From Pseudomonas nunensis (GTDB lineage Bacteria > Pseudomonadota > Gammaproteobacteria > Pseudomonadales > Pseudomonadaceae), in NCBI RefSeq assembly GCF_024296925.1, contig NZ_CP101125.1:1614501-1678500 (forward strand): a DNA stretch of 64,000 nucleotides, written 5' to 3'. Position 1 is the first letter of the stretch; the number at the start of each line of letters is the position of its first letter. Position numbers and translations under genes: made by a program. This document shows positions 18,503 to 27,139 of the stretch, in pieces. A model generated the notes under the pieces. It did not search any database and was not told the origin of the DNA. It saw only the letters and a list, made by a program, of their open reading frames with translations.

Positions 18503-20337
18503 ACGCCGATCTGATTCTATTCAATGGCCAATTCCATACCGTTGACCGCGAAAACCCTCTGGCCAGTGCGGTCGCGATCAAGGACGGGCGCTTTGTCGCG
18601 GTCGGCAATGACGGCGAAGCCATGGCCCTGCGCGGCTCGGGCACCCAGGTCATCGACCTCAAGGGCCGCTGCGTCATCCCCGGCCTCAACGACTCGCACC
18701 TGCACCTGATCCGTGGCGGCCTCAATTACAACCTCGAACTGCGCTGGGAAGGCGTGCCTTCGCTGGTTGATGCCCTGCGCATGCTCAAGGATCAGGCCGA
18801 CCGCACGCCGACCCCGCAATGGGTGCGTGTGGTGGGCGGCTGGAATGAATTCCAGTTCGCTGAAAAACGCATGCCGACCCTGGAAGAGTTGAACCAGGCC
18901 GCGCCAGACACCCCGGTGTTCGTCCTGCACTTGTATGACCGTGCCTTGCTCAACCGCGCGGCGCTGCGGGTTGCCGGCTACACCCGCGACACGCCAAACC
19001 CGCCGGGCGGCGAAATCGTGCGGGATGCAAATGGCAACCCGACCGGCATGCTGGTCGCGCGTCCGAACGCGATGATCCTCTACTCGACCCTGGCCAAAGG
19101 GCCGAAGCTGCCTCTGGAATATCAGGTCAACTCGACCCGCCAGTTCATGCGCGAACTCAATCGCCTCGGCCTGACCAGCGCCATCGATGCTGGCGGCGGT
19201 TTCCAGAACTATCCGGACGATTACCAGGTGATCGAGCAGTTGGCGAAGGACCAACAACTGACCATCCGCATCGCCTACAACCTGTTCACCCAGAAGCCGA
19301 AAGAAGAACTCAGCGACTTCAAGAACTGGACGTCGAGCGTGACCCTGCATCAGGGCGACGACTACCTGCGGCACAACGGCGCCGGCGAGATGCTGGTGTT
19401 CTCGGCGGCGGATTTCGAGGACTTCCTCGAACCGCGCCCGGACTTGCCGCAAACCATGGAAGACGAGCTGGAACCGGTGGTGCGCCACTTGGTGGAACAG
19501 CGCTGGCCGTTCCGTTTGCACGCCACTTACAACGAATCCATCAGCCGCATGCTCGACGTGTTCGAGAAGGTCAATCGCGACATTCCGTTCAACGGTTTGC
19601 CGTGGTTTTTCGACCACGCCGAAACCATCACCCCGCAGAACATCGAGCGGGTGAGGGCGCTGGGCGGTGGCATTGCGATCCAGGACCGGATGGCGTTCCA
19701 GGGCGAGTATTTCGTCGAGCGCTATGGCGCCAAAGCCGCCGAAGCCACGCCGCCGATCAAGCGCATGTTGGCCGAGGGTGTACCGGTCGGCGCCGGCACC
19801 GACGCTACGCGGGTGTCCAGCTACAATCCTTGGACCTCGCTGTACTGGATGGTCAGCGGCCGTACCGTCGGTGGTCTGGAATTGCACGCTGAAGGTTTGT
19901 CGCGACTGACCGCCCTGGAGCTGTTCACCCACGGCAGCGCCTGGTTCTCGTCCGAACAGGGCAAGAAAGGCCAGATCAAGATTGGGCAATTGGCTGACGT
20001 CGCCGCCCTCAGCGCTGACTTCTTCAGCGTGGACGAGGAAGCGATCAAGTGGATCGAGTCCGTGTTGACCGTGGTCGGCGGCAAAGTGGTGTATGCCGCC
20101 GGTGACTTCGAGAAACTCGGCCCGGCCAGCGTGCCGGTGCTGCCGGACTGGTCGCCAGTGGTGAAAGTCCCTGGCCACTGGCGCCCGACGTCGCCGATGC
20201 AGGCCCAGGTTCACCATTGCAGCGGGCCGTGTGGCGTGCACTCCCACAGCCATGAAAAGGCGCGCCTGTCGAATGCGCCGGTCAGCGATTTTGCGGGTTT
20301 CTGGGGCGCCTTTGGCTGCTCGTGCTTCGCCTTCTGA
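18499..20337 (+). CDS. Amidohydrolase family protein (YtcJ-like)
   Basis: 612 aa. Metal-dependent hydrolase fold: HxH in GLNDSHLHLIRGG near residue 70, a later His in WFFDHAETI, and the final Asp in GAGTDATRV. The N-terminal DLILFNGQFHTVDRENP strand is typical of YtcJ-like amidohydrolases. The C-terminus carries an unusual Cys/His-rich tail (HHCSGPCGVHSHSHE, then FGCSCFAF) that could bind a metal. There is no signal peptide, so it is cytoplasmic. It belongs to the DoxX-ABM-amidohydrolase-YcaC operon; the substrate is probably an amide or formamide but is not predictable. Confidence 0.87.
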   Translation: MNADLILFNGQFHTVDRENPLASAVAIKDGRFVAVGNDGEAMALRGSGTQVIDLKGRCVIPGLNDSHLHLIRGGLNYNLELRWEGVPSLVDALRMLKDQADRTPTPQWVRVVGGWNEFQFAEKRMPTLEELNQAAPDTPVFVLHLYDRALLNRAALRVAGYTRDTPNPPGGEIVRDANGNPTGMLVARPNAMILYSTLAKGPKLPLEYQVNSTRQFMRELNRLGLTSAIDAGGGFQNYPDDYQVIEQLAKDQQLTIRIAYNLFTQKPKEELSDFKNWTSSVTLHQGDDYLRHNGAGEMLVFSAADFEDFLEPRPDLPQTMEDELEPVVRHLVEQRWPFRLHATYNESISRMLDVFEKVNRDIPFNGLPWFFDHAETITPQNIERVRALGGGIAIQDRMAFQGEYFVERYGAKAAEATPPIKRMLAEGVPVGAGTDATRVSSYNPWTSLYWMVSGRTVGGLELHAEGLSRLTALELFTHGSAWFSSEQGKKGQIKIGQLADVAALSADFFSVDEEAIKWIESVLTVVGGKVVYAAGDFEKLGPASVPVLPDWSPVVKVPGHWRPTSPMQAQVHHCSGPCGVHSHSHEKARLSNAPVSDFAGFWGAFGCSCFAF

Positions 20338-20344
20338 AGATCAT

Positions 20345-20373
20345 AAAAAAGCGCCGGCCCAACATGCCGGCGC
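20345..20373 (-). terminator. Hairpin between amidohydrolase and ycaC, oriented as a minus-strand terminator
   Basis: A perfect 8-bp stem GCGCCGGC / GCCGGCGC with a 7-base loop is preceded on the plus strand by six A residues. On the minus strand this is a classic stem plus U-run. For plus-strand transcripts there is no U-run, so it may only partly separate ycaC from the genes before it. Confidence 0.6.
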
Positions 20374-20406
20374 TATTGGCACCATCCCACTACCGAGGAG
20401 TTTCAC

Positions 20407-21033
20407 ATGAGCAACGTTCCGTACAAACGCCTGAACAAAGACGACGCCGTTGTACTGTTGGTTGACCACCAGACCGGCCTGATCTCGTTGGTGCAGGATT
20501 TCTCGCCCAACGAATTCAAGAACAACGTACTGGCCCTCGGGGACCTGGCCAAGTTCTTCAAACTGCCGACCATCCTCACCACCAGCTTCGAAAACGGCCC
20601 GAACGGCCCGATGGTGCCTGAGCTCAAAGAACTGTTCCCGGACGCGCCGTACATCCCGCGTCCAGGCCAGATCAACGCCTGGGACAACGAAGACTTCGTC
20701 AAAGCCGTCAAGGCTACCGGCCGCAAGCAACTGATCATTGCCGGTGTGGTGACTGACGTGTGCGTGACCTTCCCAACCTTGTCGGCCCTGGCTGAAGGGT
20801 TTGAAGTGTTCGTGGTGACCGATGCTTCGGGCACCTTCAACGAAACCGTGCAACAAGCTGCTTGGGCGCGCATGTCGGCGGCCGGTGCACAACTGGTGAA
20901 CTGGTTCTCCGTGGCCTGCGAGCTGCAAGGCGACTGGCGCAACGACATGGAAGGCCTGGCCAACCTGCTGTCGCCGCGCATTCCGAACTATCGCAACCTG
21001 ATGAACAGCTATTCGGTGTTGACCGCCAAGTAA
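20407..21033 (+). CDS. ycaC: YcaC-type isochorismatase-like cysteine hydrolase
   Basis: 208 aa with GAGGAG ahead of the ATG. Motifs LLVDHQTGL (Asp20) and VVTDVCVTFP (nucleophile Cys119) are those of YcaC proteins in the isochorismatase-like superfamily. The length matches. The physiological substrate of YcaC is still unclear. It is the last gene of the DoxX-ABM-amidohydrolase group and is followed by a strong terminator. Confidence 0.92.
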   Translation: MSNVPYKRLNKDDAVVLLVDHQTGLISLVQDFSPNEFKNNVLALGDLAKFFKLPTILTTSFENGPNGPMVPELKELFPDAPYIPRPGQINAWDNEDFVKAVKATGRKQLIIAGVVTDVCVTFPTLSALAEGFEVFVVTDASGTFNETVQQAAWARMSAAGAQLVNWFSVACELQGDWRNDMEGLANLLSPRIPNYRNLMNSYSVLTAK

Positions 21034-21045
21034 GTCTCCACGCAT

Positions 21046-21077
21046 AAAAAAATACCCGCCAATGTGCGGGTATTTTT
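21046..21077. terminator. Bidirectional Rho-independent terminator after ycaC
   Basis: AAAAATACCCGC and GCGGGTATTTTT form a 12-bp stem around a short loop, with A-run and U-run on the two sides. It can end ycaC transcription and also leftward transcripts from the MscS gene. Confidence 0.9.
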
Positions 21078-21093
21078 CTATCTGACCAAATCC

Positions 21094-21240
21094 CGTAGCA
21101 GCTGCCGAGCCTGCGAGGCTGCGTTCGGCGGCGAAGCCGTCGTCAGTCCTGCCACCTCGGTTTACCTGAAACACCGCAGCGACTGGTTTTACGACGGCTT
21201 CGCCGCCGAACGCAGCCTCGCGGTGCTCGGCAGCTGCTAC
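21094..21240. repeat. 147-bp inverted repeat, CGTAGCAGCTGCCGAG family (copy 1)
   Basis: The ends CGTAGCAGCTGCCGAGC and GCTCGGCAGCTGCTAC are inverted complements, as are the inner arms GCTGCGTTCGGCGGCGAAGC and GCTTCGCCGCCGAACGCAGC. Other copies are at 22728-22874 and 28430-28578. It is a dispersed non-coding repeat, distinct from the short REPs. Confidence 0.9.
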
Positions 21241-21260
21241 GGGGGCGTTTTGTTGGTGCA

Positions 21261-22688
21261 TCAGCGTTTTTGTAGCCACCCCAGAAAACCACCTTTCTTG
21301 ACCGGCGCCGGCACGGCCATCAACGCCAGCCGACTGTTCTGCTGCCGCACCGCCTGTAATTTGTTCAACGCCCGTCCAACCTCACCACGCTGCGCCATGC
21401 AATCGCGGGTCAGGGACTTGTCGATCCGGTAAATGATGCACGACGTCAGCGCCGTAAAGCTGGCCTGTGAAGGTGTGTCGGTGAGGATGCTCTGTTCGCC
21501 CATGACTTCACTCGGCCCCATGCGCCCGGCTTCGGTTTGCCCGGTGCCATCGGGCACGGTGGCGCTGACCACGCCGGTCGCGATCACGAAGAGGCTGTCT
21601 GGCACTTCATTCAATTCCAGCACCACCTGACCCGCCGTGTACTGCTGCGGGACCATAGCTTGCGCCAGTCGATCACGTTCATCCTCGCTCAGGGAACGGA
21701 AGATTTTCACCTCGTCCAGCAATGCCCGAGCGCGGGTCGATGGCTCGATCACGCCATCGAGCTGCCGGGAAATCCCTGCCGCTTCCAGATGCCGATGGGC
21801 CAAGTCGAACAGTTGATTGCGCACGTCACCTTTTTTGCTCAGTTCCGCGATAAACCCGCTGGCCACGTAGATGGACATGGTTTCGCCAGCCTCTTTCAGC
21901 ACGGCTTTCGGCGCCGGGTTCAGCAGCAACGTGCTGCTGCCCTGAAGCGTACGATCCAGCGCATCCAGCACCCGACGCGGACGAATATGATTCGGCACCT
22001 GAATGCTGATCGACACGCCGTGCATGTTGTTTGGCCGGCTCAGGTTGACGATCTTCGCCTTGGCCGCCACCGAGTTCGGCACCACCGCCATGGTGCCGGC
22101 GCTGGTGAGCAAATGCGTGGCGCGCCAATCGATGTCGAGCACCTTGCCTTCAACGCCGTCGATCACCACCAAATCATCCACCTGATACGGCTTGGTGGTG
22201 TTGAGTACGATCCCGGAAAACACATCGCTCAAGGTGCTTTGCAACGCCAGACCGACCACTATCGCCACCACCCCGGACGTCGCCAGCAAGCCCTTGACCG
22301 GCAGCTCCAGCACATAACCGGCCGCCGCGACGATCGCCACCAGAAACACCAACGCACCGATGACGTCCTGCAACAAGCGCCCGCTGTGGCCGATGCGACG
22401 CATCAGCACCAGGCCGATGACTTCGGTCAGCACCCGCGCGGCGTACAGCCACCAGATAATCCCCAGCGCTGTGGCCCCGAGCTGCGCCACGCGATCGTCG
22501 GCAAACAGCGGCGCCTGCAACGGGCTGACACCAGCGTTGATGATCACCGCGCTGAAGATCATGAACAGCGCCAGGCGCAGGCCAATGCGGATCACGCGTT
22601 TCTGCAATGGCGCGAGGTGCCAGAGCAGGGCGTCGATCACCAGCAACAGGGCGCTCCAGGACAGGGGATGGTCGTAGACAAAGGACAT
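21261..22688 (-). CDS. MscS-family mechanosensitive channel with cyclic-nucleotide-binding domain
   Basis: 475 aa from the ATG at 22688 (CGGAG site; an upstream extension would run into the repeat at 22728). N-terminal membrane helices (about 1-160) lead into the MscS pore and beta domain (GVVAIVVGLALQSTLSDVFSG, VDDLVVIDGVEGKVLDIDWR, VPNSVAAKAKIVNLS). A C-terminal cNMP-binding domain follows (about 340-440; LFVIATGVVSATVPDG, MGEQSILTD). The PRNGSRLA-like tail is short. It is likely a ligand-modulated osmotic channel in the inner membrane. Confidence 0.9.
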   Translation of the reverse strand: MSFVYDHPLSWSALLLVIDALLWHLAPLQKRVIRIGLRLALFMIFSAVIINAGVSPLQAPLFADDRVAQLGATALGIIWWLYAARVLTEVIGLVLMRRIGHSGRLLQDVIGALVFLVAIVAAAGYVLELPVKGLLATSGVVAIVVGLALQSTLSDVFSGIVLNTTKPYQVDDLVVIDGVEGKVLDIDWRATHLLTSAGTMAVVPNSVAAKAKIVNLSRPNNMHGVSISIQVPNHIRPRRVLDALDRTLQGSSTLLLNPAPKAVLKEAGETMSIYVASGFIAELSKKGDVRNQLFDLAHRHLEAAGISRQLDGVIEPSTRARALLDEVKIFRSLSEDERDRLAQAMVPQQYTAGQVVLELNEVPDSLFVIATGVVSATVPDGTGQTEAGRMGPSEVMGEQSILTDTPSQASFTALTSCIIYRIDKSLTRDCMAQRGEVGRALNKLQAVRQQNSRLALMAVPAPVKKGGFLGWLQKR

Positions 22689-22727
22689 GGCGGAACTCCG
22701 GATGAAAGTGAGATCGCTACGAGCTCT

Positions 22728-22874
22728 CGTAGCAGCTGTCGAGCACCGCGAGGCTGCGTCCGGCGGCGAAGCCGTCGTCAATCCAGCCACCGCGGTTTAT
22801 CTGAAAAACCGCACTGTCTGGTTTACGACGGCTTCGCCGCCGGACGCAGCCTCGCGGTGCTCGGCAGCTGCTAC
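22728..22874. repeat. 147-bp inverted repeat (copy 2)
   Basis: Same family as 21094-21240, with CGTAGCAGCTGTCGAGC at the left and GCTCGGCAGCTGCTAC at the right. Its right end supplies the TAG stop codon (minus strand, 22871-22873) of the alpha/beta hydrolase gene, so the repeat lies flush against that reading frame. Confidence 0.9.
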
Positions 22875-23890
22875 TTCAGATGAGTTTTCAGTTCCAGCGC
22901 CGCTTGCCGCACCGCCGCTTTCACTTCAGGAATCTGACTCAGCGGATTCAACAAGCCAAAGTCATGGATCATCCCGTTGTAACGCACCGCCGTCACCGGC
23001 ACACCCGCCGCATCCAGATGACGGGCATAGGCCTCACCTTCGTCACGCAACACGTCGAACTCGGCGGTTTGCACCAGTGCTGCCGGCAAGCCTTTGAGCT
23101 GTTCGGTGCTGGCCTGCAACGGCGAGGCGTGGATCTGCGCACGTTGGCCAGCGTCGGTGGTGTAGTTGTCCCAGAACCAACTCATCATGCCCTTGGTCAG
23201 GAAATGCCCTTCGGCAAATTGCTGGTACGACCCGGTGTCGAACTGCGCGTTGGTCACCGGCCACATCAGCAACTGAAAGCGCAGCGCCGGGGTTTTCTGT
23301 TCCTTGGCCATCAACGCCACGACTGCCGCCATGTTGCCGCCGACACTGTTGCCAGCCACCGCCAGGCGCTTGCCATCGACGCCGATTTCCTTGCCGTGCT
23401 CGGCGACCCAACGAGTCGCGGCATACGCCTGGTTGATCGCGGTCGGGTACTGCGCTTCCGGGGACGGCGTGTAATCGACATACACCGCCACCGCGCCGGA
23501 GCCCACCACCAGGTCATGAATCAAGCGTTGGTGAGTCGGGTAATCGCCCAACACCCAGCCGCCACCGTGGAAGAACATGAACACCGGCAACTCACCCTTG
23601 ACCTTGGCCGGACGCACGATTTTCAGGTTGATGCTTTGCTCGCCGACCTTGATCGCACGCTCGCTGACTTCCACACCCGACAGATCCACTTTCACCGAGT
23701 TCTGCGCACCGGTCAGCACCGCACGGGCATCCTTGGGGCTCAGCTGTTCGAGGGGTTTGCCACCGCCAGCAGCGAGGGCTTCGAGGAAGGCCTGGGTGCT
23801 GTGTTCAACGCCAGGGCTGCCAGCAGCGAAAGCGTTGCCAACGGCGAGGGCGAGGAGGGAAGCGGTCAGGGTCTTTTTGACGAGGTTCAT
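22871..23890 (-). CDS. Secreted alpha/beta hydrolase, HSL-type esterase/lipase
   Basis: 339 aa; AAAGGA before the ATG at 23890. A cleavable signal peptide ends GNAFA near residue 22. The oxyanion motif HGGGW (108-112) and nucleophile GNSVGG (Ser182) are those of the hormone-sensitive-lipase family; the Asp and His of the triad fit AEFDVLRDEG and YNGMIHDFG. It is a periplasmic or extracellular esterase. It is divergent from a LysR gene 139 bp away, the usual arrangement for regulator and target. Confidence 0.9.
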   Translation of the reverse strand: MNLVKKTLTASLLALAVGNAFAAGSPGVEHSTQAFLEALAAGGGKPLEQLSPKDARAVLTGAQNSVKVDLSGVEVSERAIKVGEQSINLKIVRPAKVKGELPVFMFFHGGGWVLGDYPTHQRLIHDLVVGSGAVAVYVDYTPSPEAQYPTAINQAYAATRWVAEHGKEIGVDGKRLAVAGNSVGGNMAAVVALMAKEQKTPALRFQLLMWPVTNAQFDTGSYQQFAEGHFLTKGMMSWFWDNYTTDAGQRAQIHASPLQASTEQLKGLPAALVQTAEFDVLRDEGEAYARHLDAAGVPVTAVRYNGMIHDFGLLNPLSQIPEVKAAVRQAALELKTHLK

Positions 23891-24029
23891 GGTGTAAATC
23901 CTTTTTAATTATGAAAGCGGCTTGGGTTCGGCGGCAGCGGCTGTCGCTGCACCATGGACACAGATTAATGGGGTGCCAGAATCGGAAAAAGCGGCTATAA
24001 AGTGTTTGACTGTCAACCAGGGCGTGACA

Positions 24030-24926
24030 ATGAACCCGTTCGAAGATATGCGTATTTTTTGCCAGGTCATGGACTCCGGCAGCTTCACTGCGGCAGCCGA
24101 CCAATTGGGCCTGTCCAAGCAATTCGTCAGCCGTCGATTGATGCAACTGGAAGAACGCCTCGGCGTGCGTTTGCTCAATCGCTCGACCCGGCGCCTCGAC
24201 GTCACGCCACTAGGCCAGAGCTACTATGAGTCAGCCTTGCGTCTGCTCAGCGAAGTCGAGCAAGTGGAGCAGGGCATCGCCGGCCAGACCACCGAACCTC
24301 GGGGGACGATTCGCCTGAGCGCGCCGCTGTCGTTCGCGCTGGCGCATTTGGGGTGTTTGCTGCCGGAGTTTTTGCAGCGCTACCGCGACGTCACCGTGGA
24401 AGTCGACCTCAGCGACCGGCCGGTGGATTTGCTCGGTGAGGGCTACGACCTGGCGTTGCGCATCGGCGTGCTGGAAGACTCGACGCTGATTGCCCGGCGC
24501 ATCGCCTCGATCCAGCGCGTGTACTGCGCCAGCCCGGCGTACCTGGCCGAGCACGGCACCCCGGACAAACCCGAAGACTTGCTCAAACACGACTGTCTGC
24601 CGTATGGGCATGGGCGGCAGGTGCAGTGGCGGTTTGAAGGGCAGGGCAAGCCGTTGACGGTGAATGTCACCGGGCGGATGCGCGTGAATAACGGGGAGTT
24701 GCTCAAGGATGCGGCGATTGCAGGGATGGGGATTACCTACCTGCCGACGTTTATTGTCGGCGCGGCGTTGAAGGACGGGCGGCTGGTGCCGGTGCTGGAG
24801 GATTTTCGGCCTGAGCCGCTGACGTTATCGGCGGTGTACCCGCAGCATCGCCAAGGATCGCGGCCGGTGCAGGCGTTTATCGAGTTTTTGCGCGAGCGGT
24901 TGGATCAGCGGGAGGGTGGGTTGTAG
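24030..24926 (+). CDS. LysR-family transcriptional regulator
   Basis: 298 aa from the ATG at 24030. N-terminal winged helix (MNPFEDMRIFCQVMDSGSF, QLGLSKQFVSRRLMQLEERL) and an effector domain (from about residue 90; GTIRLSAPLSFALAHLGC, PVDLLGEGYDLALRIG) of the CrgA/AphB-like branch. The divergent hydrolase gene is the most likely target. The effector is unknown. Confidence 0.92.
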   Translation: MNPFEDMRIFCQVMDSGSFTAAADQLGLSKQFVSRRLMQLEERLGVRLLNRSTRRLDVTPLGQSYYESALRLLSEVEQVEQGIAGQTTEPRGTIRLSAPLSFALAHLGCLLPEFLQRYRDVTVEVDLSDRPVDLLGEGYDLALRIGVLEDSTLIARRIASIQRVYCASPAYLAEHGTPDKPEDLLKHDCLPYGHGRQVQWRFEGQGKPLTVNVTGRMRVNNGELLKDAAIAGMGITYLPTFIVGAALKDGRLVPVLEDFRPEPLTLSAVYPQHRQGSRPVQAFIEFLRERLDQREGGL

Positions 24927-24951
24927 CGCGGATTTACGGTTCACACGGTCC

Positions 24952-25042
24952 CTGTGGGAGCGAGCTTGCTCGCGATAGCGGTGGGTCAGTCAGCATTGAT
25001 GTGGCTGACACTCCGCTATCGCGAGCAAGCCCGCTCCCACAG
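24952..25042. repeat. REP pair (REPIN-like)
   Basis: Facing REPs TGTGGGAGCGAGCTTGCTCG and CGAGCAAGCCCGCTCCCACA sit between the convergent LysR gene and the Gly-rich repeat protein gene. Confidence 0.9.
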
Positions 25043-25056
25043 GGGATTTGTGCAGG

Positions 25057-25788
25057 TCAGTTAGCCCGTTTGTCGTCGCCCGGTTCGCCGCCGACGTGAA
25101 CGCCACGGTCATCGGCTACCTGGCCAACCGCATGCACGCCACGGTTGTCGCCCAGTTCACCGGCGCGATGCACGCCATGGTCATCGCCTAGTTCACCCGA
25201 GCGATGCACGCCGTGGTCGTCACCCAGTTCACCCGAACGATGCACGCCGTGGTCATCACCCAGTTCACCCGAGCGATGCACGCCGTGGTCGTCACCCAGT
25301 TCGCCCGAACGATGCACGCCATGGTCGTCACCCAGCTCACCCGAGCGATGAACCCCATGATCATCCCCACGCTCGGCATGGGTGCCGCTGCGTCCGGAGT
25401 TTGAGGCATTGCCGGCTTGCCCCGATCCATGGTCGCTGCCGCTGTGACCGCTGCTGTTTCCACCGTTGCCACTACTGCCATTGCCGCCGTGACTGCCGCC
25501 ATTGCCGCTGCCACCGCCGCCAGATCCACCACCAGATCCGCCGCCACCACCGCCCGAGCCACCACCGCCGCCAGAACCTCCGCCGCCACCGCCCGAACCG
25601 CCACCGCCGCCAGAACCTCCGCCACCGCCGCCGGAACCGCCGCCCCCACCACCGGAGCCACCGCCGCCACTGCCACCATCCTTGGCTTGTGCGCTCGACA
25701 CACCGGACAGGCTGTCCGGAATCAGAACGGTAGACGCCGACAGAACTGCGCCAATAGCTACTGCAAGTAAAAGCTTGTTGATGTGCAT
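25057..25788 (-). CDS. Exported Gly/Ser-rich protein with His/Asp 12-residue repeats
   Basis: 243 aa from the ATG at 25788, with GGAG upstream. A signal-like N-terminus ends SSAQA near residue 36. About 55 residues of nearly pure Gly/Ser follow, then a Gly/Ser/His/Asn stretch. The C-terminal third has eight tandem 12-residue units of the form GDDHGVHRSGEL (six near-identical, two degenerate: GDNRGVHAVGQV and ADDRGVHVGGEP). No known domain is recognised. The D-D-H-x-x-H spacing could bind divalent metal. It lies 149 bp after gspF on the same strand, so it may be a secretion substrate or a surface protein of the neighbouring system (inference). Confidence 0.75.
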   Translation of the reverse strand: MHINKLLLAVAIGAVLSASTVLIPDSLSGVSSAQAKDGGSGGGGSGGGGGGSGGGGGGSGGGGGSGGGGGGSGGGGGSGGGGGGSGGGSGGGGSGNGGSHGGNGSSGNGGNSSGHSGSDHGSGQAGNASNSGRSGTHAERGDDHGVHRSGELGDDHGVHRSGELGDDHGVHRSGELGDDHGVHRSGELGDDHGVHRSGELGDDHGVHRAGELGDNRGVHAVGQVADDRGVHVGGEPGDDKRAN

Positions 25789-25937
25789 GTCGTTCTCCGT
25801 CTTTTTATTCAAGTTGGAACGTTGATGAACACTGCAACGTGCTGCCTGATTCAGTTCGTAAACACATCAGCGTTCCGATTTATTCATTCGAGACGTTAAT
25901 GACCGATGCACGGTAGTGCTCGACCCGTTCCAGAGGG

Positions 25938-27125
25938 TCAGTGAATACTCGAAGCCAGTTCGAAAATCGGCATGTACATCAGGATCACGATGACCCCGAT
26001 CAGCAGGCCGATGAAGGTCATCAGCAACGGTTCGAACAGGCGCACGAACCACTCGAGCCAGCGGCTGATTTCTTCGTCGTAGAAGTCGGCGCTGCGTTCC
26101 ATCATTTGCCCGAGGTTGCCGGACTGCTCGCCCGCACGCAGCAAACGCAGGGAGACCGGGGTCACCAAATGGTTGAGTTCCAGCGCGGTGGACAGCGACT
26201 GACCTTCGCGCACCCGTTCGCAGGCCTGGTCCAGGCGTGTGCGCGAGGCGACGGTGAGCAGGCCGCGGACCATGCCCATGGCGGTGACGAGCGGTATCCC
26301 GCCCTGCAGCAGAATCCCCAGGGAACGGTAGAAGCGCGCCAGTTCGTACATGAAGATCCGCTGATGCACTGCCGGGAGTTTTTCGATCAAGCGGTCCACG
26401 CCCCGACGAAAGGCCGGTTGGCGCTGGAGGAAGGCGAGGGCGACGATGATCGCTGCCAGCGAGCCGAAAAATTCCATCTGGTGCGTGTGCAGGAACATGC
26501 CGCTGGTCATCAGGACCTGCGACATCCAGGGCAGGTTCGAACCTAGGCCTTCGAACACCAGGCTGAAGCGCGGCACCACATAGCCCATCAGAAACAGCAC
26601 CACGCCACCGCCGACAATCAACAGCAGCAGCGGGTAGATCGAGGCGCTGATGATCTTCTGCCGAACCTCGTCCATGCGTTGGCGATAGCTGACGTAGCGC
26701 CCGAGCGCCTCGCCCACGGCGCCTGTCTTCTCGCTGGACTGCACCAGCGCCACGTAGAGCGGCGGGAACACCGCCGACAACTGGCCCAGCGCCTGGGAGA
26801 ACGATTTGCCCTCATACAGCAGGCGCACCAGCTCGCTCAGGGTCTTGCGGGCCTGGGGCGCGCTTTCCTTTTCCGCCAGGCTTTCCAGCGCGTCGATCAA
26901 CGGCAGGCCGGCGTTCAGCAACGTGGTCAGCTCCTGGCTGAACAGCACCAGGTTGAAGGTCTCGCGCTGGCGCAGGCGCAAGGCCCGCCAGTGCCGCTCG
27001 GCCTGCAGGCTGACCACGCGCAAGCCCTGGTCTTCGACGATGCGTCGGGCTTCGCTATGGCCGGGGGCTTCGACGGTCATCGAGACCACGCCGGCCTTGC
27101 CGACAGCCTTGAGATGAAAGCGCAT
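25938..27125 (-). CDS. gspF: Type II secretion inner-membrane protein GspF
   Basis: 395 aa from the ATG at 27125 (GGAG 11 bases upstream); an ATG at 27143 overlaps the gspG stop and is possible. Two T2SSF domains are visible: about 60-185 (FSQELTTLLNAGLPLIDALE) and 265-385 (ELARFYRSLGILLQGGIPLV). Three membrane segments include a C-terminal one. It is the polytopic platform protein for the GspE ATPase. It pairs with gspG here, 14 kb away from the main T2SS operon that lacks both, so the two loci probably make one machine. Confidence 0.93.
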   Translation of the reverse strand: MRFHLKAVGKAGVVSMTVEAPGHSEARRIVEDQGLRVVSLQAERHWRALRLRQRETFNLVLFSQELTTLLNAGLPLIDALESLAEKESAPQARKTLSELVRLLYEGKSFSQALGQLSAVFPPLYVALVQSSEKTGAVGEALGRYVSYRQRMDEVRQKIISASIYPLLLLIVGGGVVLFLMGYVVPRFSLVFEGLGSNLPWMSQVLMTSGMFLHTHQMEFFGSLAAIIVALAFLQRQPAFRRGVDRLIEKLPAVHQRIFMYELARFYRSLGILLQGGIPLVTAMGMVRGLLTVASRTRLDQACERVREGQSLSTALELNHLVTPVSLRLLRAGEQSGNLGQMMERSADFYDEEISRWLEWFVRLFEPLLMTFIGLLIGVIVILMYMPIFELASSIH

Positions 27126-27139
27126 GGGCGTCGCTCCGG

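Noticed and set aside
18517..20253. A 578-codon minus-strand frame opposite the amidohydrolase
   Set aside because: The plus-strand gene has metal-binding motifs and coupled neighbours; the antisense product has none.
25145..25703. Several low-complexity frames overlapping the Gly-rich gene on both strands
   Set aside because: They are frame-shifted readings of the same 36-bp and GGC-rich repeats and lack signal peptides or ribosome sites that fit.
25789..25937. A minus-strand sigma-54 site before the Gly-rich gene (TGCAACGTGCTGCC)
   Set aside because: The spacing between GC and CC is nine bases, so it does not meet the strict GG-N10-GC rule.
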